Shown one piece after another: positions 45,446 through 55,314 of a stretch of DNA of 64,000 nucleotides; within the stretch, counting starts at the first letter, position 1; each line of letters begins with the position of its first letter. The position numbers and the translations under genes were made by a program. The stretch is from Tenrec ecaudatus (taxonomy: Eukaryota > Chordata > Mammalia > Afrosoricida > Tenrecidae): NCBI RefSeq assembly GCF_050624435.1, contig NC_134539.1:41572001-41636000 (forward strand), written 5' to 3'. Under the pieces are notes generated by a model. That model was not told the DNA's origin. It made no database searches and saw only the letters and a program-made list of their open reading frames with translations.

Positions 45446-45825
45446 TCAGAGTTGGAAATACAGCAATCGGTCTGAAATTCTGCATTCTTTCTAAAGGTCT
45501 AGAAGAGGATCTCCCTCTGCCTCGTTCTGCATATACAGCCTGGTTGTATTTCTCGACTCCTAGCCTTTCGTCCATCTTCAAAAGCAGTAGCACAGCATTT
45601 TTTGCATCTCTCTAATGACGACTCTTCAGCTTTCCTCTTTCACTTGCCAAGACCCTGGGATAACATTGGATCCACCTGGACAATCAGTATACTCTTCCTG
45701 CATCAAACTCCGTAATATAGCCATACCTGCAAAATATCTCATCAAATAAAGCAACAAATTCATAGGTTCCAGGAACAAAGACACAGTCATCTTCTTAAGG
45801 AAGGGCAGCATTCCCAGATAATTTC
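45446..45825 (-). mobile_element. MLT1-like LTR, right fragment
   Basis: Resumes the LTR at 42028. 'gataacattggatccacctg', 'gcaaaatatctcatcaaata' and 'aattcataggttccaggaac' follow the reversed MaLR LTR pattern (…gattacattgggcccacc…, …cacaggttccggggatt…). Confidence 0.65.
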
Positions 45826-45974
45826 TCTCATAGGATTGATGTTTTCTAGGAATATTTTACTCTAAACATTTTCTCATTTTACACCAAAGAAGTTACTTCT
45901 GACAGCCCCTCCTACCTACACAGAACATAATAAAAAATGAGTAGCAACTTCCTAGTGACAAAACAGAAAGTAAC

Positions 45975-46130
45975 ACCCATTGCGTTCAAGTTCATTCCAA
46001 CTCAGCAATGCTGTGGAGGGTTTCCAAACAATAAATCTTTACTGGAGCTGTCTCCTTTTTCTCCTGAAGAGCAAGTACTGGGTTTAAGCTGCTGATCTCA
46101 CAATTAGCATCCTGGTGACAAGCCTAGCGT
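45975..46130 (-). mobile_element. AfroSINE, antisense, diverged
   Basis: 'gcgttcaagttcattccaac', 'cctttttctcctgaagagca' and 'gatctcacaattagcatcct' in reversed SINE order. Confidence 0.7.
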
Positions 46131-46286
46131 ACTACTACTGAGAAGACCTGATATTTCATATGGTTCACGATATGGGAAAAGTGAAATTTAAATCAGTTAA
46201 TGAGACCTTCATTAACTCCCTCTCCACTCTCCTTGAAGAGATCAACTGAATGTTTATCTGATCCCTTCCTTGCAACACACGGATTC

Positions 46287-46790
46287 TGTGTTGGACAGGG
46301 TTCTCTAGAGAGACAAAACCAGATTGCTAGTAATTATATATAAATATATTTATAAAGATAGATATATAATACAAGAAATGAACCGTTAAATTATATACAG
46401 ATAGATAATACAAGAAATTGACAGTTAAATTATAGAGCAGTGAGACACTAGCAGTCCTTTAAGGCTTGAGAGCCGCCAGTTGCCAGTCCCTTTCTGTAGA
46501 GAGAGCTGGGCTATATAGACCCAGGCAGCAAACAGCAAGGCAGGTGACCAACTGTCACCAACTGTTGGTCCCCATCTCCAGAGACGAACATTCCAATTGT
46601 GTGGGCTTAAAGGGACCTCAACTTACAGCGACACAATCCACAGGCTAGGCATCCCACAGGTAGTGTACCCCTTTAAATTGAGGCACAGAACAAGCAAGGC
46701 AAGGCTCACCGAGCCATTTATCCCTCTGCCCTTCAGTTAATCAACCCTACTTGTGTTCATCGACCAGGCTGGCACAATAAACTATCACAA
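46287..46790 (-). mobile_element. ERVL-like solo LTR, antisense
   Basis: Begins tgtgttggacagggttctct and ends aataaactatcaca. It is the reverse of the 47641 LTR. Flanks gattc and aattc agree at four of five bases. It has a TATA-like 'gggctatatagacc' near 46508, on the plus strand. Confidence 0.87.
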
Positions 46791-46856
46791 ATTCCAATAT
46801 AATAATATTCAACATTTAATATTGAATCTCTTTATGAAGTGACTTTCCCCCCACCA

Positions 46857-49162
46857 GGCCATGAAGATGATGTTCCCAATTAGATCAGTCAGTCGACAGA
46901 GAAGACCACATGGCTGGTCCCACTAGGAGACATGAAGCCCCTCACTGACCCATAACCCTACAGGATTCAACACGAGAGACACAGTGAGGGAATTGCACCC
47001 GATCTGATCTTGCCACACTGTAACAAAACACTTAGGGGGAGCAACAGAACAGCAAGGGAATGGAGCGTCAAGGTCCCCAGTGAATGCTGAAGGGAGACTT
47101 TGGGGCCAGGGCATGGTGCCCCAACAGACTGGACTGGAAAACACCCCTAAAGGCCAACAAACAATTCTTGAACTAACTACAAGCTATTCTTTCTTGTTCT
47201 GTTTTGTTGGTCATTGATTTGTTGTTGTTGTTTTGCTGTATATTGTTGCTTGGTTTTGCTATCTCTTGTTTTTGTGCATGTTATTGTCTCCACAGGTCTG
47301 TCTAAATAAGATAGGCTGGATGAACAATCAGGAGGAGAAAACAACTGGACTGACAGTTCCAGGGGCACATGGGAGAAGGGGAGGTGGAGGGAAAGGTAGT
47401 GGTATTAACAAACCCAGGGACAAGGGAACAACAAGTGACCCAAATCGGTGGTGAGGAGGGTGTGGGAGGCCTGGTAGGTAGGGCATGATCAAGGGTAATG
47501 TAACCAAGAGGAATTGCTGAAACCCTGGTGGGAGCTGAGCATGAGAGTGGGATAGGAGGAAAGTCAAAGGAAATAGAGGAAAGAGCTAGGAGGCAAAGGG
47601 CATTTATAGAGGTCTAGATAATGTGCATATGTGAAGTAGTCAGTTTATTGTGCCAACCTGGCAGATAAACACATGTGGGATTAATGGAAGGGCAGAGAGA
47701 TAAATGGTTCGGTGAGCCTCGCCTTTCTTGTCTCTTGCTCTTTGATCATAAGACCAGTGTGCAGCTGCCTTGCTTTTTCTGTTCCTCAATTTGCAAGCTA
47801 CACTACCTGTGGGACACCTAACCCCTGGACTGTGTCGCTGTAACTTGAGGTTCCCTCAAGACCTGCTTCGCCACACAATAGGAATTTACATCTCTTGAGT
47901 TGGGGACTATCAGTCTCTGTCATCTGGTTGACTATTGGTGACCTGCCTTGCTGTTTGCTGCCTGTGCCCAGATAGGCTGAATTGCTCTACAGAGGACTAC
48001 CTGGTGGCCCTCAAGACTTGAAAGACTGCCAGTGTCCATATCTATATCTATATATATAATTATTAGCAATCTGGTTTTGTCTCTCTAGAGAACCCTGTGA
48101 AACACAATATGTAAATATATTTATCTATTAGGATGGGGAAATAGATCTATGTGCACATATTTATAGGTTTAGTATTAAGGTAGCAGATGGACATTGGGCC
48201 TCCACTCAAGTACACCCTCAATGTAAGAATACTTTATTCCATTAAAATGGCATTCTATGATGTTTACCTTCCTGACACAACCGCTGAAGACAAAGCGGGT
48301 GCATAAGCAAAAGTGGTGAAGAATGCTGATGGTGCCCGGCTATCAAAAGAGATAGTGTCTGAGGTCTTAATGGATTGAAGGTAAACAAGCGGCCATCTAG
48401 CTCAGAAGCAACAAAGCCCACATGGAAGAAGCACACCAGCCTGTGCGATCACGAGCTGTCGAAGGGATCAGGTATAAGGCACCATCAGAACAAAAACCTT
48501 ATCCTAGTGAATGAGTGGGGAGTGCAGAGTAGAGACCCAAAGCCCATTTGTAGGCCACTGGACACCCCTTACAGAAGGGTCTCTTAGAGGAGATGAGCCA
48601 GTCAGGGTGCAATGTAGCAACGATGAAAAATAGAACTTTCCTCTAGTTCCTAAATGCTTACTCCCCGCCCCCCCCCCCCACCATCATGATCCCAATTCTA
48701 CCTTGCAAGTCTGGCTAGATCAGAGGATGGACACTGGTGTAGATGGGAACTGGAAACACGGGGAATTCAGGGTGGATGATCCCTTCAGGACCAGTGGTGT
48801 TAGTGGTGATACTGGGAGGGTGGGTTGGAAAGAGGGAACCTATAACAAGGATCTGCATGTGACCTGCTCCCTGGGGGATGGACAACAGAAAAGTGGGTGA
48901 AGGGAGACATTGGACAGAGCAAGATATGACAAAATAATAATTTATACATTATCAAGGGTTCATGGGGGAGGGAAGAGTGGGGAAGGAGGTGAAAAATTGA
49001 GGAGCTTGTGCCAGGGGCTTAAGTGGAGAGCAAATATTTTGAGAATGATGAGGGCAATGAATGTACGAATGTGGTTTACACAATTGATGTATGTATGGAC
49101 TGTGATAAGAGTTGTATGAGCCCCTAATAAAACAACAACAACAACAGCAACAAAAGGAAAAA
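46857..49162 (+). mobile_element. LINE-1 3' UTR insertion with target duplication and nested LTR
   Basis: Sense 5'-truncated L1 beginning in the 3' UTR ('aggccatgaagatgatgttc') and ending 'gagcccctaataaaacaaca' with an A/C tail. The flank tgactttccccccacca at 46840-46856 recurs as tgactttcccaccaa at 49163-49177, a duplication with a small C-run length change. A 466-bp LTR sits inside at 47641-48106. A C-run of about 12 lies at 48668-48679. The many short frames are UTR. Confidence 0.92.
47641..48106 (+). mobile_element. ERVL-like solo LTR with exact 5-bp duplication
   Basis: Starts tgaagtagtcagtttattgt and ends gaaacaca, flanked by atatg at 47636-47640 and 48107-48111. The L1 3' UTR reads through when the LTR is removed ('gtgcatatg' into 'taaatatatt'). 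TG...CA ends with a 5-bp duplication confirm a retroviral-type LTR. No gag, pol or env remains. Confidence 0.93.
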
Positions 49163-49353
49163 TGACTTTCCCACCAAAATGTTGGGCCCTAAGGACAAAG
49201 GCAATGATTCCCTGGTGTAAAGTACTCAGCTCATACTAGATTTTCCGTAGTAAATTAGCATGTATTTATTCAGTTTGGTAATTATTACACCAAAATATTT
49301 TTCTGGGCAATTTTCCTTTGTATGTTACATATTTACACCCAATTCAATTGTGT
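49163..49353. other. Unique DNA
   Basis: No feature recognised. Confidence 0.3.
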
Positions 49354-49975
49354 GAGTCATAAAAATTATGGATAACATTGTCAAGAATAAAAATTTAAGA
49401 AAACTTAACTGATTTCAGGCTGCAATGAAAACATCAATGTAAAGCAAGGCTACAGGAATTTATGGAACACCAATTGAAATGTTTTGACAATGGGGTGAAG
49501 CACTGGGAGCATGTCAAGAAGTTTGGAAGACATTTGCTTCACCAATTGACTGGAAGAGATCCATATTTGTACCCAGTGAAAAAATTAGAGAACAAAATCA
49601 TTGATATCATATGCAAGTAAATTTTTTCCTGAAGATCATCCAACAACAGTTTCAGTACTAGATTGACAGCTTCCAGAGTTTCAGGCTGGATTCAGAAGAG
49701 AACACGGGATGCCACTGCTTAGCTCAAACCAGATTGTATCAGAAAGAGGTTTACTTCATGCAGAAGACATAAAAAACATGAAGTAGTTGGAAGAACAGAA
49801 AAGGGGGACAATTCATGGTTTCAAATCAGGATGCTCTGTGTCAGAAATGTATTCTTGCATCATACATATTTAGTTGGCATGCTGAGCAAATAATATGAGA
49901 AATGATTGGACTATATGCATCAGGATTGAAGGGAGGCTCATCAGCACCATATCCTAGAATTTATGCACAAAATAC
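49354..49975 (+). mobile_element. RTE LINE fragments, out of order
   Basis: 49354-49390 ('gtgagtcataaaaattatgg') matches RTE sequence that lies after motif A (44003-44040). 49410-49700 ('caatgtaaagcaaggctaca', 'ttgatatcatatgcaagtaa') matches sequence before it (43120-43330). 49790-49975 matches the region after it again. So it is a rearranged or double copy. Confidence 0.78.
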
Positions 49976-50149
49976 CATGTGTGTGGGTGTGATGCCTGTC
50001 ATCAGTGCCATGTCATGGACAGAGATTTCCAGTCAACTCCTCTGACAGGAATGATATACATGTCTTTAGACATTTTTGACAGGGTGAAAGTTCACTCTCA
50101 GTTGGAGGGGAATGAAAGAGGGTGGCAATATTTGCAAGAGGCAATTGGA
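49976..50149. other. Unique DNA
   Basis: No feature recognised. Confidence 0.3.
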
Positions 50150-50560
50150 AGTTTTATTCATGTCACTCTTGAATGGCCTCAGTTACTTTTTCTATAATGA
50201 AAGGTCTAATTGCTTTGGGTTCCCTTTTCCATTTTCAAGCTGGTCTAGGGCATTAGTGTCTGTCTCCATTAGCCTTTTGCTGGAAGTTATTGGTATGGCA
50301 CTGACTCTGCCAGCTGCATTACAAAAATGTTGATGGTCAGTATTCTGCCCTGAGATAATTGGGTGCTTTCAATGTTAGGGCTGCCAAGCTGTTAATTAGT
50401 TTGATGTAAGGACTACACATCAACTTTTTATTTTCATTCTGATCTGCCGTTATTATCATCTTGTAAAATAGATCTCTGCTAAAGTGTTTTGAGAAGTGCT
50501 TGTTTTCCGAAAATAATCACCCTGGATTAGTGAGTTATGAACAGCTGCCTAGAGTGAGGG
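50150..50560. promoter_or_regulatory. Candidate conserved non-coding element
   Basis: Repeat-free, balanced composition, with words such as 'ccattagccttttgctggaa', 'ctgccagctgcattacaaaa' (an E-box CAGCTG) and 'aagctgttaattagtttgat' (a TAATTA core). It lacks the decay seen in neutral flanks. Regulatory role is inference. Confidence 0.3.
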
Positions 50561-51204
50561 CTAATTTAGTCCATTACTCAAAGCATGAACCAAAAACATC
50601 ACTGGTGCACAGAGAACTTATGGGAAACACCACTTTTGCCACGCTCTGACAACAGCAAAGCAAAGCAAGGTGGTACTCTGGGACAAAAGCAATTTCCCTA
50701 TTCATAGACTTTGATATCTACTGGTTTCTTGAGAGAAGCAACAAATCTTGAGAATCAAGTCTACTGGAAAAGGGAAGGAAGCCATTCAGTCTTCACTGCA
50801 AATATTATCAATGGTTCTTCTGTTCCCACCTTCCAAAATACGGATATTGTTAAGCAAAGGTTTCACTACAGTGATCCTGTCTCATATGGAATTGGGTTTT
50901 CCAATGTGCTTCCATTTTATATCACTTATTTAATTGACGTATTTTAAGATTCTGCATTGAGTTTGCAGAGTTGGCAGCTAGGCAAATAATCATTGAAATT
51001 GAATAATGGCTTGTCCCTGATTGCAAAGCCTTCGAACACATTTGAAAATCAGAAACAGCTGGAGCTGCTACGTGGTATAATAGTGTATATCTTTCCTAGG
51101 ATAGATAAACAGTTAATGATCAATATTATAACCTTCATCAGTGGTAGTGATGAAATGCTAATCACAAAATATTAGACTTTTTACTTTAAAGAAAGATAGT
51201 AAGA
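50561..51204. other. Unique DNA
   Basis: Short frames at 50711-50947 have no domain. Nothing else recognised. Confidence 0.35.
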
Positions 51205-51695
51205 TATTTGATTTGCAGGTGTTATTAAAGAATGTTCTATAAAGAAGAAATCTTATATAAAGAAGGCATCCAAGCCTTCCAACTTAAGTCCTTGGATCTG
51301 ATGCTGACCGAGTCCTCTCCAGACTCTCATAGCTGCAGGCAAATGATGCAGGAAGGTGAAGTGGGATTCAGAGAGATCGCAAGCTGATAAGTACAGGGTC
51401 CTGTAAATCCAAGGAAACACAGCAGGGTGCTGACAGCTCTCAGCTCTCACAGCCATCTGAGGATTGCTGGCTCGATCACATGGGACTATCCCTGGAGATA
51501 GCCACAGAGGCCCAGCAAGGATGAAGGAAAGGAGAGAGGGAGAGGAAAAGGTCTTACAATCTTTCTTGTGGAAAAGGACATATTCCCAAGGAAACATCAC
51601 TAGGCTGTGACCTGCCTGATAGGTTGGACTCCACACCTACACTTTCATACACTTTCAAGTTGATATAAAATCTGATGAGCACACTCATCATACTT
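51205..51695 (-). mobile_element. ERVL-like solo LTR, antisense, diverged
   Basis: Read on the minus strand, 'gtggagtccaacctatcagg' and 'caggtcacagcctagtgatg' align with 43575-43620 of the LTR inside the RTE, and 'atgccttctttatataag' aligns with its 'atgctttctttatgtaca'. The ends are not fixed. The 127-codon reverse frame (51636-51253) is LTR sequence. Confidence 0.6.
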
Positions 51696-52064
51696 AATTC
51701 TACTACCTTAAGAAAGTCAAATAAGTTCTATGGATGTCAGTTTCCTCAAAGATAAAAAGGAAATGGGAATAGGGATTAACTATAAATAGAGGGCTGTTTA
51801 TTGAAATGATAAGAATGCTCTAACTCTGGGTTTTGGTGATGGTGTACACTCCAGTAAAATATTATAGAATTATTACTTAAAATCGTTTCATTTTATCATA
51901 TGTAAATTATACCTCAAAGTTGTTTTTTAAAGTGATTATTCATTCTTCCAACAAATGAAAAATATATCTTGTCCTGTAAAATCTCACACTCTAAAGTAGA
52001 AGATCAACAAATGAACAATTATTTCACATTCATCAAAATATAGCCACATGACATTATAGCATCT
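51696..52064. other. Unique DNA between LTRs
   Basis: No feature recognised. Confidence 0.3.
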
Positions 52065-52584
52065 TGTGTTAGTCTGGGTACTTTGGAGAAACAGATTGAC
52101 AGAAATTCATGTATAAGGGAGAGTTTTATATAAAGGGTAAGTGCACATCAAGAAAACATCCCAACCTAGTGCTGCCTGAGCCCACAAGTCCAACATTAAC
52201 CCATATGTCCAACACCAATCCACAAAGTCCTCCTCCACCTCACAAAACAGACACAATGATGCCAAGTACAGGAGGAAAGCCAAGTCAGTGAATGTGCAAG
52301 CATCTCAGCACTGACAGGGGTACCACACGGCAGTTCCAGCACCCAAGGCTGCATCAGGGTAGGTCCATGTGGCTTCACCTCAGGGATGTCTTGCAGGAAG
52401 TGAGCCTTGCAAACTGAAGCAGGTAACTACCTGCCTAAGGCAGCTGCACCCTGCTCTGACCATCAGAAATCAAGAGACCCAAGAACTCAAAAGACAAGGT
52501 TCACCAAGCAATTTATCCCTCCGCCCTTCAATTAACCCCACATGTGCTTATCAGGCAGGTTGGCACAATAAACTAACTACCTCA
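52065..52584 (-). mobile_element. ERVL-like solo LTR, antisense, exact 5-bp duplication
   Basis: Plus-strand ends are tgtgttagtctgggta and ctaactacctca, flanked by catct at 52060-52064 and 52585-52589. It is close kin of the copy at 62292 ('aagtgagccttgc', 'ggcagctgcaccctg'). Confidence 0.93.
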
Positions 52585-52609
52585 CATCTACTCTGCCAGA
52601 AAATATTGT

Positions 52610-52800
52610 GAGTACTTTGTATAATTAACCCTTTTAATGCTTATAATTATTATCATTCCCTCTTTGATCTACAAGAAACCTAAAGCACAGAAAAGTTAAG
52701 TAACCCAATGAAAGTGATACATACATTAAGTAGAGAGCTGAGATGCAAATCCGGGCTTTCTGTATCCATAATGTATATCCTTTTAATCATAACCCAAAGA
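52610..52800 (-). repeat. MIR, antisense
   Basis: 'ctaaagcacagaaaagttaa', 'gtaacccaatgaaagtgata' and 'agagctgagatgcaaatccg' are the reversed MIR core in order. Confidence 0.85.
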
Positions 52801-53734
52801 CTTTTCAATGGCAATATGCATAACAGCACAAGATATATTGGGAGTTACAGAGGAAGGATAGCCAACACCCTCACGTAGTTAGGGAAAGTTTTTAAAGGAA
52901 CTCTGACGTATGCACTAAGAAATTGGAGTTTCTCTAAGAAATTGAGATAACATCATTCTACCCTGAGAAAATAGTTTGGAAAAAGGCAAGAAACCATAAG
53001 AGACTGAGCTATTTTTCAGCCCCCAAAGTATACAGTTCGGGGAAAAGATTAATCTGATCTAAGTAAAAATAAACTAAGTGATTTTTTTTTTGTTAAAAAC
53101 TCAATGGATATCCAATGGAAATAGTAGTGAAAAAGTGTGAAAATATTCATTACTACATGAAATAGGTTTCTCCATAGCTTCAGCAACCTGCTGTGGATGC
53201 ACCAAAGTTGAAAATTCATTTATTATTTGAAACATCCAGATTATATTATTTTCTGGCATTCATTTTGCCTTCATGATTACTGCCATAGAGAAGACAGGAA
53301 ACAGTGCTCTTTTATATACCGAGGGAGTTGCCTTGCTTAATCCCCTGTCATTTCTCAAACTGTTGTGAAAAAGCGTCTCTCAATCTCAGTCAGAGAGGCA
53401 GGGGGTATGAGGAGAGTACAAGATGGTAAGTGTTTGAGACCAGTTTTGACTACATTTCACGAGAACTGCCTAATTTGAGGGGTTCGGGCCCTATAGCAAA
53501 TTTCCACCAGAATAAGAATTATATCTGGAAAGTGGCATTGAAGCCAACATTCTCTTTCGACCTGTAATTATTGTTATTTTTCACATTCTATTTTCAGTCC
53601 ACCTATCAGTTAACTGCTTATCTGACTTTTGTCTCAAAATTGCTTGCATTAATATTTATTCCACTTTCGTTTCTGTATATATCTTTGGTTGCTCTTTTGC
53701 TTGTTTTCCAATGTTCTCTTTTTCCCTCTCATGC
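52801..53734. other. Unique DNA, nothing recognised
   Basis: No repeat or exon recognised. Confidence 0.4.
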
Positions 53735-53885
53735 TCTTTCTCTCGTTTGTTGTGAAAATACACACATAAAACATTCACCAGCACAGCTTTGACATTTACC
53801 ATGTGATGACTTTCATTACAGTTTTCATGGTGCACATGAAGCATTATCACTATCTCTTTTTCCAAGTTCATAAGCTAAATTTTAG
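53735..53885 (-). mobile_element. Old L1 3' UTR fragment, antisense
   Basis: 'tgttgtgaaaatacacacat', 'aaaacattcaccagcacagc' and 'cagttttcatggtgcacatg' resemble a reversed L1 3' UTR common in afrotheres. Short and diverged. Confidence 0.5.
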
Positions 53886-54229
53886 CTTATTTACTTATTC
53901 CCCCCTCCCCCACACACACACATATATTTGGTACTTAAAGTTTGTAAGACAATCAATCTATCTTTCTGTGTAGCTTGGTTAAAAATTTTAAGTTTCATTT
54001 ATAATTGTGACAAGTGTAATGACCTGACAGCCCACACCATACCCATGGCCATGCTGCAGATCTGCCCCAACTCAGCCCAGGGTCATAACTGCACCGCCAT
54101 TGGCTACTGAGTTGCCATGGCACCCTGCATACATAGCAGTCCTACCCCCCACCACTGTAGGCCACAGGCAGCCCTCAAAATGCTCTTACCATTCACACAA
54201 AGAGCTCAGGACCCTTTGGTCTCCCAGAA

Positions 54230-55300
54230 ACATGGCACACAGTTTTATCAAAACAGCAAACAAACAGTAACATACTGCAAAACCCTCAACAAGAAAAGAA
54301 AGACAGAACACAGCAGCAGAACTAACGACACTCAGTATCAGATGTGGAACTGCCACAAAAAAATCTTCAGAAGGCTAATGGAGTAATACAGGAGATGGGT
54401 GAAGCAATGCAGAATAAGGATGCAATGATAGAGGAGATGAAGTCCACGATAGAGGGGATGCAGTCCATGCACCGAAGGGAAATACAAGAACAAATAGATG
54501 CAAAACATAAGATCACAGACAGACTAGAAGAGGCAACGAACTGCACTGGGCAGAGGACAATCAGACAGACTTCAACAAATGGGAAAGACAGTCAAACAAT
54601 ATAATCGTAGGGGCAGAAGAAAACCTGAGATCAATGACAGATGCTATGAAGAGGAATAATATTTGAATAATTGGTATACCAGAACAAAACATCACAAAGA
54701 AATCAACAGCTAAATTAGTAAGGCATTTCTGGAAAAAAAACTTCCCCACCTTAATGAATGAGAATCAGTCACTCATACAGGAAGCAGAGAGGACACAAAT
54801 TAGACTAAACCTCAGGAAGCACCATGGCATATAATAATTAAATGATGTATCCAACTTCATGGGAAAAGAGAAAATATTAAGAGCAGCAAGAGAAAAAAAG
54901 ACAGTCACAGACAATGCTGCTCAGGTGAGAATATGCTCAGACCTATCAGCAGAAACCATGAACAGTGGGAGAGAAAGGAGTAACATCTTCTGAAAGCTGA
55001 AATCAAAAACAAAGCACCTTCCTGAGAATCCTCTACCTTGCCACGCTATCTATTAAGGTAGATGGCAAGGAAAAAGTCTTTCAGGACAAGGAAAAACTCA
55101 AAGAATGTGTCACAAGAAATCCAACCCTGTGGAAAATCCTTGCCCACTCACTATGGTCAGAAGACTATCATCCACCAAGCACAAGCAAGAGACTATCATA
55201 TAGCCCAACTCCACCAGCCTCAGAAGGAAAGGAAGGTCACAATGAGGCCACACAGCACACTAATATGAAAGGAGATAGGTAAACATCCAACGCAAAAGTT
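54230..55300 (+). pseudogene. LINE-1 ORF1 (RNA-binding protein) pseudogene
   Basis: ORF1p is the trimeric chaperone that coats L1 RNA. The coiled coil is readable at 54344-54604 (EEMKSTIEGMQSMHRREIQEQ). The frame is lost, then resumes near 54605 with GAEENLRSM and IIGIPEQ of the RRM-like domain. The C-terminal domain shows DLSAET at about 54940. Several stops and frame changes kill it. The start could lie a little further upstream. Confidence 0.85.
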
Positions 55301-55314
55301 TTGCGATGGTAGCA

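Noticed and set aside
51253-51636. 127-codon reverse frame
   Set aside because: The sequence aligns with an ERVL-like LTR, so the frame is chance in a non-coding repeat.
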